A stretch of 33,141 bases of DNA, from assembly GCA_017964325.1 (NCBI GenBank), contig JAGCSE010000079.1, positions 1 through 33,141 of the forward strand. Reading direction: 5' to 3'. Shown one piece after another: positions 7,975 to 16,523 of the stretch. This stretch comes from Victivallales bacterium. GTDB lineage: Bacteria > Verrucomicrobiota > Lentisphaeria > Oligosphaerales > Oligosphaeraceae. The notes beneath the pieces are model-generated. The model did no database searches. It was not told the DNA's origin and was given only the letters and a program-made list of their open reading frames with translations. Every line of letters begins with the position of its first letter. Position 1 is the stretch's first letter. A program made the position numbers and the translations under genes.

Positions 7975-10266
7975 TCAATCCGCCTGCATGATGACGACTT
8001 CGTCAATATAGACGGCTTCGACTTCATTCAAAGGACGGTTGACGGGAGCGAACCAAATGTACGGCGATTTGCCGATCAATGGCTTGAGCGAGAAGGGTTT
8101 CGATTCGATGCGGACATACTTCTGGCCTTTGCATTTCGCGACAGGGATGTTCTCGTTGATGTAGAAAAGGCCCGTGCCGTAAATGCCGAAATGGAGGGCA
8201 GAACCGTCGTTGGCGGCGGCGTCGCAACGGACGGTGACGACGAGTTTCCATAGCTTTTCGGTATCGTAGTAGTTGATGGGAATGGCGTTCGTCTGGGCGG
8301 CCCATTCCTTATGGTTTCCGGGCATGCGGAGGACTTTGCCCTGCGCGGCGGCGGGATCATCGACTGCTTTCACCCAGCGGCCTTCGCCATGGAGATTGAA
8401 GCTGATGACGGGGAAGACATCCCACGCGTCCATTGCTTTTCCTTTGCAAATCTCTGGAACGTAGGTGGATGCACCGACAAGCGCGTGGACGCTCTTCTGG
8501 AGGTTGACGGCGTAGTCGCCGAACGGGCGGCCTTCACGCCACTGTCCCGCGTCTTTTGTCAGTTCCACGAATTCATCGGCCAATTTCACGATGTTGTTCA
8601 AATCAAGATCTGCGTTTTTTCCAAGGAAGCGTTTCGTACGGCTCATCTCCTGTGCGTACATAATCTGCACGAGATCGAGCGGAAGACGTTCGCGGCGGAC
8701 GCGTTTCGCGAGAATCGGATCATCCTTTACCGCCTCTTCCGCAACGACATAGAGCTTCACGGCCTCCAAGACCTGCTTGGGCGTGAGCCAGCCATAGACG
8801 TTGGCGTTGTAACAACGCAGGTTATATTGGGCCTTCTCGACGGCGTCGCAGAGAAAGTCGATATACTTCAGAAGCGGTTGTCCTGCAGCACCATAGTAGC
8901 CGTCGAAGAACTTGTTGACGAGTGCCATTTCATCCTGGAAGGGATTCCACTGAAGATGTGCGATGACCCATTGGCGCGGACGGACGAAATCGCCGAGCCA
9001 GCAACCCGCGTCGCCCTGTTCGAACAGGCCGATGGCGTTGTGGTTCACGAAGAAGCGGATGTCGGGGGCGAGGCCGCGGTAGTTCGGCTGTGGCAGAAGA
9101 TAGTTGCTGAAGTTGGTCACGTAGTTCCAAATGAAGAGGTTGGGGGCGATGGCGCTCCAGTCTTCAATGTCCTTCTTGAAGCTAACGTTGGCGGGGCCTG
9201 TCTCAAGCGGCTGCGCGAAATTCATCTCGATGCTGCAGAGGCGGACGACGACGTTCTTGGCGGGCCTGGTGATTTTCGGCGCCTTTCTTGTATATTGGTA
9301 TGCAAGGGTTTCCATGAGGAAGTCCGGATACTCTTTCGCGATGTCCGCCGCGACGGCGTTGACGAAGCGGAGCAGCAGGCCGGAGGGGCTGCCTTCCTCC
9401 TCTTCGATCGCCTTGCATTTGGCGCACTGGCAGTTGCCGCGCCAGTCGTTCTGCGAGATGGAAATCATGCCCGCGGCGGGATTCTGGCGGATTTTCTCCA
9501 ATGCGACTTTCACGAACTCCTTGCGCATTTCTTCGTTGGTGAGGCAGAGCTGGTAGCGGCCGTTCATGCGTTTGCCGTCGATTTCACTGTACCATTCAGG
9601 ATGGGAGTCGAAATACTTTTCCGGCGGGAGGAACTGGTAGAACGTATGGCACCAGCCGATGATGGAGCGATGGTCGCCGTGGTCGGCGGGAATGCCGGCG
9701 AAATGGCCATTGCATTTGATGTACGGCGCGAAACTCGCCTGCAGGGCGCCTCTGTAGAACGTCTCGCGGCAGATGATTTTCGGCGCGTATTCATGGTTTT
9801 TCGCAGCGACGACAAGCGTCGGCTTATGCGGAATCGTGCGCTCTTCAGGCGTCCACCAGCAGACGCCGACATAGTCTTCCAGGAAGGTATAGACGGCGTA
9901 GAGCGGGCCGCGCGGCATCTGGCCGTTGAGGTAGATGTCATTGCCATTGAAGATGATGGCGATTTCGTCCGGCTTCGCGCTAGCGAACGTCGGATCTTTG
10001 AAGACGGCGGAGGAGGCCTTCGCGGGACCGACGATGAAGGCGGGCTTGCCGGCGGGGCGGGCGGCTTCCGCAACGACGGCGAACGTGTTTCCCGTGACTT
10101 CCTTCAGATGGCTGGCAAGCTCTGCGGCGGCCGTCTTCACGACGGGCGCGGGATTGTCCGGCGTGACGATGACATAGTCGCTTTTGCCTTGATTGGAAAT
10201 TTGGACGGTTTGCGCGACGGCGGCGCCGCCCAGGCAGAGAAGACTGAGAATGGTTGTGATTTTCAT
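7975..10266 (-). CDS. Secreted DUF4838 glycoside-hydrolase-like protein
   Basis: A 763-residue exported protein. ATG 10266 follows AAGGAAAA and gives the signal peptide MKITTILSLLCLGGAAVAQ; an open extension to 10344 only translates hairpin repeats. Residues about 40-150 (AAAELASHLKEVTG, FIVGPAKAS, GPLYAVYTFLEDYVGVCWW) form the N-terminal domain shared by GH20/GH67-type enzymes and DUF4838 proteins. The middle (about 160-480) is the DUF4838 TIM-barrel-like region with HPEWYSEIDGKR, SQNDWRGNCQCAKC (Cys279, Cys281, Cys284) and FEQGDAGCW. The C-terminal 130 residues look like a beta-sandwich. Resemblance to alpha-glucuronidases suggests action on acidic glycans, but the activity is unproven. It is last of four same-strand exported-protein genes and is followed by a strong terminator. 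Confidence 0.85.
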   Translation of the reverse strand: MKITTILSLLCLGGAAVAQTVQISNQGKSDYVIVTPDNPAPVVKTAAAELASHLKEVTGNTFAVVAEAARPAGKPAFIVGPAKASSAVFKDPTFASAKPDEIAIIFNGNDIYLNGQMPRGPLYAVYTFLEDYVGVCWWTPEERTIPHKPTLVVAAKNHEYAPKIICRETFYRGALQASFAPYIKCNGHFAGIPADHGDHRSIIGWCHTFYQFLPPEKYFDSHPEWYSEIDGKRMNGRYQLCLTNEEMRKEFVKVALEKIRQNPAAGMISISQNDWRGNCQCAKCKAIEEEEGSPSGLLLRFVNAVAADIAKEYPDFLMETLAYQYTRKAPKITRPAKNVVVRLCSIEMNFAQPLETGPANVSFKKDIEDWSAIAPNLFIWNYVTNFSNYLLPQPNYRGLAPDIRFFVNHNAIGLFEQGDAGCWLGDFVRPRQWVIAHLQWNPFQDEMALVNKFFDGYYGAAGQPLLKYIDFLCDAVEKAQYNLRCYNANVYGWLTPKQVLEAVKLYVVAEEAVKDDPILAKRVRRERLPLDLVQIMYAQEMSRTKRFLGKNADLDLNNIVKLADEFVELTKDAGQWREGRPFGDYAVNLQKSVHALVGASTYVPEICKGKAMDAWDVFPVISFNLHGEGRWVKAVDDPAAAQGKVLRMPGNHKEWAAQTNAIPINYYDTEKLWKLVVTVRCDAAANDGSALHFGIYGTGLFYINENIPVAKCKGQKYVRIESKPFSLKPLIGKSPYIWFAPVNRPLNEVEAVYIDEVVIMQAD

Positions 10267-10282
10267 GATTTTCCTTTTTTCT

Positions 10283-10350
10283 TGCACAAGACGGAGCTTG
10301 TGCATCTCCATACAATTTTTTTGCACAAGACGGAGCTTGTGCATCTCTAT
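10283..10350 (-). repeat. Two direct copies of a REP-like hairpin in the DUF4838 leader
   Basis: On the minus strand each copy reads GAGA, then arm TGCACAAG, loop CTCCGT, arm CTTGTGCA. The stems are perfect 8-bp inverted repeats at 10283-10304 and 10322-10343, 39 bases apart, with nearly identical flanks; one foot is GGAGA and the other AGAGA. They fill most of the 85-base gap between the toroid-protein gene and the DUF4838 gene, so in the mRNA they would form two hairpins just upstream of the ribosome binding site. This could affect mRNA processing or relative expression of the two genes. Confidence 0.85.
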
Positions 10351-10351
10351 A

Positions 10352-12400
10352 CTACTTATAATTTATACCAAGACGTGTGAATTGGGCGGACGTGTTGAGG
10401 AAGGCGGCGGTCATCCAGAAGACCATCCAATTTTCCGCATAGCCGCCACGAAGAGCCTCAATCGGTTCGAAGGGAGGACGTTGCGCATAATTCGTGTGTT
10501 GAATCTGCTCGCCTTGGCTGCCGTAGGCGTCCATCATCTGGCCACAGTTGACGAACATCGGCACGACGAGTTTCTGCCAGTCGGGACGGTTGAGATCGCG
10601 GCCGATCTTCCACAGATGCGGGAGGACGAAAATTCCGAAGACGTCCAGATGCATGTTCTGGACGGATACGGCGGTCCATGCGCGGCTGATGAAATGGTTG
10701 TCGGCCAGGCGGCTCGGCGGCATGGGGATGTCCCACAGCTGGACGTAGGTGAGGAAGACCTGCGTGGCGTGCTCCGTCGCTTCCAAATACTTGCGGTCCT
10801 TTGTGATGAGCCATGCGGCATAGAAGGCGTACATGGCGCAGACGGCGCCCTCCTTGTCTTCGCAGCGCGCGTCCAGCGTGCCGCCCCAATAGGGCTCTTC
10901 CATCGTGATGTGGCGAGCGATGTAGTAGTCGGCGAGCTTGAGGACGGCCTGCTTCATCCGTTCGTCTTTGAAAATCATGTAGGCGTTGGCGATTGGGGCG
11001 CCAAGCGTTGCTTCGCATGTATTGACGGGCTTCCAGTCGTCTTTCAGAATACGGTTGACGAAGACTTCCGTGTTCTTCCGGCAGAATTCCAGCCATGTCA
11101 CCTTGAGTGGCATGTTGTGTTCGCTGCGATCCAGCAAGGCTGATGTAAATGTCTCGAGGGCTTGGCCTTGCGAAACAAAGTCCTTCCCGCTCCATTTCTT
11201 CGTCGGAACATCGTAGCGGACGCAGAAACCATTTTCATCGTAAGGCGACTTGCACATAAAGTCGATGGATTCCTCCGCACGTTTCTCCCACTGTTCATCG
11301 CCGCATAGCGGACCGAGAATCGGCGCGACGTAGCCAAACGTCTCGCTGCGGCCGCACCATCCATAGACGATTTCGACGGGTGCGGGGAAGCCAACAGGAT
11401 GGAAAAGGCTGCCCGCCACACCTTCTTCGCGATGATAACGCGTGAGCGCGTAGGCGTATTTTCTGCGGACCAACCGCTGCCCGTCGATGTAGTGGACGCG
11501 CGACGGCTGCCAGAAGTTGATGGCGTAGTCCATGGCGGGGCAGAAACCGCTGCCTTTCTTGAAGCTGGAGGCGACTTGAATGGCGAAGGACTTCTCGACG
11601 GTCATGTCCGGCTGAAGCGTCATGCAGGCGTTTGGCATCTCCAACCATTTGCGTTGACCAGCCTTCACGACGCCGTCTTTTCCGTTGCTGGATACAAATC
11701 CCGTGTAGCACGCGAGTTCCGTCGCATCAGCGAGATATTCGACGCCGAGCGACCACCAGAGGTCAGGCCGTTCCGGATTGGGAACTGGCGACGGCAATGT
11801 GTGCAATGCGGCCATCGTCTGGTTGGATTGTTCAGACGATGCGAACGGCGCAGGATAGCGGTGCTCTTCATAGAACCCCTTGCCGCCGACTGTCTTAGGC
11901 AAAATGGGAACTGCACCGCTGGCGGCGCCTGACGGGTTACCGTAATAGAGGATTCCGGGCAACAGGATGCCGCCGAACGCTCCGGGCTGTTGCCATCGAG
12001 CAGACAACGTGACATGCGGCAACGGAGCATTGCCTTTGTAATGCCAACGGCGTGTGATGAAGAGGATGCCGTCACGCCATTCGCAGGAGTCGCGGCATTC
12101 GCAGATTGCTCCGTTCGGGAGCGTTACGTCACCGCGGAGCACGAATCCGTCCAATGTTTTTTCAACGGAGGCGATTTTTCCGTGGGACCATGCCTGCGGA
12201 TGGTTGTCCTTCCATTCCGTGGCGATGGACCAATGTCCTTCGGCGGGTGAATGGACGACGGCGCCGCCGTTGTCGGAAAGCGTCAGGATGCCGTCGGCGA
12301 TGTCGGCCTTGAGGTTGTCGTTGGAGAATGTAACGGGTTGTGCGACGGCTTCTGCGGCTACGAGGCCGCCGCAGAGAAGGCAGGTGAGCATAGTTTTCAT
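10352..12400 (-). CDS. Secreted alpha/alpha-toroid protein, putative carbohydrate-active enzyme
   Basis: A 682-residue exported protein with signal peptide MKTMLTCLLCGGLVAAEAVA. I cannot assign a precise family. The N-terminal 250 residues look beta-rich (VTFSNDNLKADIADGILTL, HVTLSARWQ), like the beta-sandwich preceding many (alpha/alpha)6-barrel glycosidases or lyases. The rest is helical with aromatic-rich stretches (ANAYMIFKDERM, YYIARHITMEEPYWGG, AVCAMYAFYAAWLITKDRKYLEATEHA), matching six-hairpin toroids. Acidic residues such as the Glu pair in MEEPYWGG are candidate catalytic positions. The start at 12400 has no clear ribosome binding site; the 20-base gap from the esterase gene consists of heptad repeats, so coupling to upstream translation is likely. 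It is third of four co-oriented exported genes. Confidence 0.7.
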   Translation of the reverse strand: MKTMLTCLLCGGLVAAEAVAQPVTFSNDNLKADIADGILTLSDNGGAVVHSPAEGHWSIATEWKDNHPQAWSHGKIASVEKTLDGFVLRGDVTLPNGAICECRDSCEWRDGILFITRRWHYKGNAPLPHVTLSARWQQPGAFGGILLPGILYYGNPSGAASGAVPILPKTVGGKGFYEEHRYPAPFASSEQSNQTMAALHTLPSPVPNPERPDLWWSLGVEYLADATELACYTGFVSSNGKDGVVKAGQRKWLEMPNACMTLQPDMTVEKSFAIQVASSFKKGSGFCPAMDYAINFWQPSRVHYIDGQRLVRRKYAYALTRYHREEGVAGSLFHPVGFPAPVEIVYGWCGRSETFGYVAPILGPLCGDEQWEKRAEESIDFMCKSPYDENGFCVRYDVPTKKWSGKDFVSQGQALETFTSALLDRSEHNMPLKVTWLEFCRKNTEVFVNRILKDDWKPVNTCEATLGAPIANAYMIFKDERMKQAVLKLADYYIARHITMEEPYWGGTLDARCEDKEGAVCAMYAFYAAWLITKDRKYLEATEHATQVFLTYVQLWDIPMPPSRLADNHFISRAWTAVSVQNMHLDVFGIFVLPHLWKIGRDLNRPDWQKLVVPMFVNCGQMMDAYGSQGEQIQHTNYAQRPPFEPIEALRGGYAENWMVFWMTAAFLNTSAQFTRLGINYK

Positions 12401-12401
12401 A

Positions 12402-12424
12402 AGTGATTAGTGGTTAGTGGTTAG
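12402..12424. repeat. Heptanucleotide tandem repeat filling an intergenic gap
   Basis: AGTGATT, AGTGGTT and AGTGGTT follow each other with a 7-base period, then AG. The array fills the gap between the esterase and toroid-protein genes and includes the esterase stop codon (TTA at 12421-12423 on the plus strand). No ribosome binding site for the downstream gene is visible within it. Confidence 0.75.
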
Positions 12425-13728
12425 TTTTCTGTGATGATATCCCATGAATCGCCGTTTTTGCGGATGTTGATTTCCGCTTCGAACATCCATGACGGATCGC
12501 CGCGCGATTCCAGCGTGGAGCGGACGGTTGTTTCGTTCGGCGTGACGGTGATGTCCCGCTGGAAGGAATCGTCGATGACAAGATGGATCAGCTTGGCCAG
12601 ATCCAGCATGTCGCGATTGAGCAGAATGCGCATGGCTTTGGCGGGATGGCGGAGCGTCACGCTGTTTTGAGCTTTGTCGTAAGTCGCTTCAATGACCTTT
12701 GTTCCGCTGGCGTCCCATTTTTCGCCGCCGTATTCCAGCCAGTAGAATTGTGCGTAGGTTTTCGCCGTTTCCTTTCCGTCGGCGACGCGGCTGGCGGCGA
12801 TGTTGCTCAAATCCCAGAAGACGTGTTTCGGAAGCGGATTGCGGGTGAAACGCTCCAGCCAGCGGATGGCGTTCGTGTCGGTGGCTTCACGCGGGAAGCG
12901 CTCCTTGCCGTTGAGCCAGCCGCTGTAATCGACGATGATCTCCTGCGGGACGATGTCGGGAATGTTGTCGCGGAAACCATGCCCTCTGTTCGAATGGAGA
13001 TGAAGGCGATGCGGGAAGAGGCCTTGATGGAGGTTTGCCATGGCATCGAGCTTTTCAGTGTATTCGGCGGCCTGCCGCGCACGGTCGTAGGCGATGTCGT
13101 TGGAACCGAGCTGAATCAGAAACGGAAGATTCGCCAAGTTGTTGACGCTGATGCCGTTAGGATGGCCGGCAGACATGTTGGCGGCGGCGAATCGGTCGCT
13201 CATGCGGGAGGCGATCTGATAGACGCCGTCGCCGCCGGCGGAATAGCCGAGCACATAGACGCGGTTGGGATTGACATGTTTGAAAGCGATGCAGTTTTCA
13301 ATCAAGCGGTCGTAGAGCGGATAGGAATTGGCGACGCAATGCAGATTCCATGTGTTCGTGACGCCGCGTGTCGCAACGTAGATGCCGCATTTGACGGAAG
13401 TTCTGTAGTAGATTTTCATGTGCTCCCACTGGCTGTCGTTGACTTCCGGTGCGGTTCCGCCGCCGCCGTGGAGGGCGATGTACAGGGGGTAGCCGCCTTC
13501 CGGTTCGTCGCCGATCTGATACAGTGCGAATCTCATGACGGATTCTTTATATGGAATGGCGGATTCGGCCATTTCCTTCTGGCGCTGCGGATCTTCCGTT
13601 ATTTTCTTAAGGTACTGTGCCCAGCAGTCCTTTTTAAAGGCGTCGATTTTGTCGAACGGAAGCGTCTGGGCGTGGGCGGCGGTCAGCATGAGCGTGAAGG
13701 AGAGCATGAAAAAGCAACGTGTGGTCAT
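12421..13728 (-). CDS. Secreted alpha/beta-hydrolase, probable carbohydrate esterase
   Basis: A 435-residue exported serine esterase with signal peptide MTTRCFFMLSFTLMLTAAHA. The fold signature is clear: PLYIALHGGGG (81-91) forms the oxyanion loop, GYSAGG (161-166) carries nucleophile Ser163, SNDIAYDRA supplies Asp (211 or 215), and SNRGHGFRD gives His250. Such proteins resemble feruloyl/acetyl-xylan esterases (CE1-like) and PHB-depolymerase-type hydrolases. The C-terminal 130 residues are beta-rich (VTLRHPAKAMRILL). The start lies 8 bases after the stop of the GH5-like gene, and its AAAGG ribosome binding site overlaps that gene's end, so co-translation is likely. Removing ester decorations from a polysaccharide cut by its neighbours is a reasonable inference. 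Confidence 0.82.
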   Translation of the reverse strand: MTTRCFFMLSFTLMLTAAHAQTLPFDKIDAFKKDCWAQYLKKITEDPQRQKEMAESAIPYKESVMRFALYQIGDEPEGGYPLYIALHGGGGTAPEVNDSQWEHMKIYYRTSVKCGIYVATRGVTNTWNLHCVANSYPLYDRLIENCIAFKHVNPNRVYVLGYSAGGDGVYQIASRMSDRFAAANMSAGHPNGISVNNLANLPFLIQLGSNDIAYDRARQAAEYTEKLDAMANLHQGLFPHRLHLHSNRGHGFRDNIPDIVPQEIIVDYSGWLNGKERFPREATDTNAIRWLERFTRNPLPKHVFWDLSNIAASRVADGKETAKTYAQFYWLEYGGEKWDASGTKVIEATYDKAQNSVTLRHPAKAMRILLNRDMLDLAKLIHLVIDDSFQRDITVTPNETTVRSTLESRGDPSWMFEAEINIRKNGDSWDIITEN

Positions 13729-13736
13729 GGTTGTTA

Positions 13737-16331
13737 TTACCTTTCAATCAAATACCAAAGACTCTTGTCGTCGGCGGTGACGGCGATGTTTTTCGCGCTG
13801 ACGACGCGGGAGGAGGCGGCCGTGCCGTCGCCTTTCAGGACGGTGAGTTTCACGTCGCCGTCGAAGGGCAGGGCGATGGTTGCAGGAACGATTTCGGAAA
13901 CGACGGGCGATTCGGCCCAGCGGTCGCGGCCTCTGCCGGCGACCGTCGTGCGTGTTTCGTTCCATTTGAAATTCGTATTTTCAGAACGGGCGGATGCGGC
14001 CAGCAGGATGCGGCGGCTTTCCGCGATGGGCTTTTCGTCCAAAGCGATCATGCTGATGCAGGAGAAGGCAGGCAAGTCTTTGGGCCATGGGCGTTTGGCG
14101 ATGTCGAATCGGACATCGCCGACGGTGAATGAACGGCCTGCGACATGGCCCGCAACGAGCCGGGCAGACGGAAGGTTCAGCGTGGTCCATGCGCCGTCCG
14201 GATCGCCGGGGAAGATACGATATGAACCGTCTTCGCTGCAAGCGACTCCTTTGTCGTCTTTTATGGCCTTGCCATCGCCTTCCACAAGAGCAGGCTTGTC
14301 GATGTCATCGACGATGCGGTTGACGATTCGTTGCGAGACGGCGGCGATGCCTTCGCCGCCCAGTTGCGACAGAAGGGCCACCGGGCCTTTGTGGTGGGTG
14401 GTGAGCGAGGCGATTTGGCTGCGCGGAATGCCGACAACTGTCTGTTTGGCGGCTGTCGGCATCAGACGATTGCGGTACAGAATGGCGGCGAATGGGGCAT
14501 GGACGAGCATGGAGTCGCGATGCGCGATTTGGAAATAGCTGCGGATGTACGGTTTGGAATAATCGTGCCCGAAGTCGAAATAGGTGTAGCTGAAGAAGGC
14601 GTCCCAGTCTTGGATGGAGGCGATGACGCTGTACAGGAGGAACAAATCCGCGGAATGGTCGTTCGGCGCGGGGATGTTGTATTCGGACACGCTGAACGGC
14701 TTGCCTTGGACGCGCCATGGGGCGAGCTGTATGATGCAGCCGCCGGACGGGCTGGCGATGTCGGCTGAGTTCTGAATGCGGAAGGCGATGGTGGTGCCTT
14801 TGTCGTCCTTCGTGTAGGAAGGATGCTGCCAGTAGGCGTGGATGTCGATGTAGTCGGAGATTTCCGTTTCGCGCAGAATGCCGCCCGCAGTGCCGTAGCT
14901 GACCTGCGTGTCCATCACGGGCATTTTGCAGCCGACGACATTGGTGACATGGTTCTTAAGCCGTCTGGTCGTCGCCATTTCCGTGTCGATGAGGAAGGCG
15001 TAGAAATCCTCCGTCACCTGCGCCATCGCATCCGCTGCCGGAATTGGGATGCCGCTGGCCAGCGTGCATTCAGGCGGCAGCTTGCGGCCGCCGCCGCGCC
15101 GGATCTGGAAGTCTTTGATTTCCATGTCTCCAAGCTTGTTGTTGATGGAGAAATTGACGCGATGGAAAGCGTCGTTTACGGCGACGGGAACTTCGCCGAA
15201 GACGGAGAATTCCTGCCATTCCGGCGTGAGTTCGCATTTGATTTTCAGACCGAGCGCCTGCCATGGGGCGGCATCCAGCATGATGTTGTGGGTAACAGTC
15301 GATGATGTGACGCTGCGAGCCTTGAACGACAGCGTGTAAAGGCCGGGCTCCAGCTTGATTTTCTTGATCTGCAATTGGAGATTCCAATCGGCCGAACCGA
15401 TCTTCGTGGTCTGCCAGTGTGCTGCGCCGTCTTCCGTCTGCGTGAGGATTGAATCCGAACCGCCGGCGTTTTCTCTGGACCAGCCATTTTTACCGGAAAC
15501 GACCGTTTCGCCGAGCGGCTGGTAGTCTTTCTCCCAAGAGGCGCGGAGAGCTTCGTCCGTCCCGTACTTTTTCTTCAGCCACGCCGTCCATTGGGAGACG
15601 AATTCCGCTTGAAATTCAGGAGGAAGCTTCTTCAAATCGTCCCGAAAATCCGTGATCATCGTGTTTTCGTTATTCAATTCGACGCATAGAATGCCGGGCG
15701 TGTCTGCGTAACGAATTCCCGTGACTGTATTTACGCGCCCCAATAGCTTGCTCGCATAGTCCTCCTGATATTCGATGTACGGCGGATACCAGCGGTCGAG
15801 AATCTTGCCCATGCGGAATGCCTGGATGCCGCCCGGCTGATTGGGATACGTCCGCGCCACGTGAAGATTGACGTTAATCCAAACGCCTTGCTGAATGCAG
15901 TTTGCGATGAACTGGTCCAGTTTTTTGAGATTCTCTTCGTTGAATTCGCTCTTCTTGGCGTCCTGCCAGATGGCGGCGTTGTTCCAATTCAGATCCATGA
16001 AATGGAGGCGCAGGCAGTTGAAGCCATACTGGCGGAGGCGTTTGGCGAGCTTTCGGCCGTCCTCAGGCTCCGGAAAACAGGCATCACCCGTCATATTCGT
16101 GCCGAAAAAGCGCAACGGGATGTTGCGGTCATCGATGAAATGACCGTCTTTAACGCGGATAAATCCATGGGAACCAGCTGGTTCCGTCGTCAGATAACCG
16201 ACATCCACGGGCGTGCCCGACGGCGCTTCAAGGCTGGGGATTTCAAAAGCGGTCCAACCGGGCGTGTCAGGCGTGACTTGCGCGCAGACGGCAAGGCTTA
16301 TCAGCAGGGCGATGGCGTTCACAAATTTCAT
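13737..16331 (-). CDS. Secreted GH5-like glycoside hydrolase with inserted carbohydrate-binding domain
   Basis: An 864-residue exported protein, signal peptide MKFVNAIALLISLAVCAQ, start preceded by AGAGGA. The first half is a clan GH-A TIM barrel: FFGTNMTGDACFP, RLRQYGFNCLRLHFMD (99-113), and ILCVELNNEN (214-223) with the acid/base in Asn-Glu at Glu222. A beta-sandwich (about 275-412; WNLQLQIKKIKLEPGLYTLSFKARS) resembling CBM4/9 appears to be inserted within the barrel. The chain then returns to DYIDIHAYWQHP and GKPFSVSEYN (543-552), where Glu550 is the candidate nucleophile. The C-terminus (from about 700) is a further beta domain. GH5-type proteins cleave beta-glucans, mannans or related chains; the exact substrate is unknown. 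It is first of the four-gene run. Confidence 0.82.
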   Translation of the reverse strand: MKFVNAIALLISLAVCAQVTPDTPGWTAFEIPSLEAPSGTPVDVGYLTTEPAGSHGFIRVKDGHFIDDRNIPLRFFGTNMTGDACFPEPEDGRKLAKRLRQYGFNCLRLHFMDLNWNNAAIWQDAKKSEFNEENLKKLDQFIANCIQQGVWINVNLHVARTYPNQPGGIQAFRMGKILDRWYPPYIEYQEDYASKLLGRVNTVTGIRYADTPGILCVELNNENTMITDFRDDLKKLPPEFQAEFVSQWTAWLKKKYGTDEALRASWEKDYQPLGETVVSGKNGWSRENAGGSDSILTQTEDGAAHWQTTKIGSADWNLQLQIKKIKLEPGLYTLSFKARSVTSSTVTHNIMLDAAPWQALGLKIKCELTPEWQEFSVFGEVPVAVNDAFHRVNFSINNKLGDMEIKDFQIRRGGGRKLPPECTLASGIPIPAADAMAQVTEDFYAFLIDTEMATTRRLKNHVTNVVGCKMPVMDTQVSYGTAGGILRETEISDYIDIHAYWQHPSYTKDDKGTTIAFRIQNSADIASPSGGCIIQLAPWRVQGKPFSVSEYNIPAPNDHSADLFLLYSVIASIQDWDAFFSYTYFDFGHDYSKPYIRSYFQIAHRDSMLVHAPFAAILYRNRLMPTAAKQTVVGIPRSQIASLTTHHKGPVALLSQLGGEGIAAVSQRIVNRIVDDIDKPALVEGDGKAIKDDKGVACSEDGSYRIFPGDPDGAWTTLNLPSARLVAGHVAGRSFTVGDVRFDIAKRPWPKDLPAFSCISMIALDEKPIAESRRILLAASARSENTNFKWNETRTTVAGRGRDRWAESPVVSEIVPATIALPFDGDVKLTVLKGDGTAASSRVVSAKNIAVTADDKSLWYLIER

Positions 16332-16523
16332 GGATGGTCATCCTCTTGTTGCAATGATCGATAAATAGCAATAAAATGTACATGATTGAAATGGCAAGTC
16401 AAATTATATGGCGCATGCGGGAAAACGTGCTATCTTATTTCGATGATTTTATATTTGTTTATGGGTCGCACGAAAACGTTGTCCGCCCGCAATGTGTTTT
16501 CAATTAAAATAAGGAAAAACGGC

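Noticed and set aside
10267..10344. N-terminal extension of the DUF4838 protein (MHKLRLVQ repeated twice)
   Set aside because: The repeated peptide is only the translation of two hairpin repeats; the real signal peptide begins at 10266 after a good ribosome binding site.
8311..10380. A 689-codon open frame on the plus strand opposite the DUF4838 gene
   Set aside because: It is antisense to a gene with a signal peptide and recognisable family. Its product shows no domain, its start has no ribosome binding site, and it reads through the leader hairpins. GC-rich codon use makes such long mirror frames common.
12583..14538. A 651-codon plus-strand frame across the esterase and GH5-like genes
   Set aside because: It spans two well-supported minus-strand genes and their junction and has no recognisable protein signature.
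16332..16523. Promoters for the divergent GH5-like and phosphodiesterase genes
   Set aside because: A promoter must exist in this 192-base gap, but every -10/-35 pair I tried was weak or badly spaced, so no site is reported.
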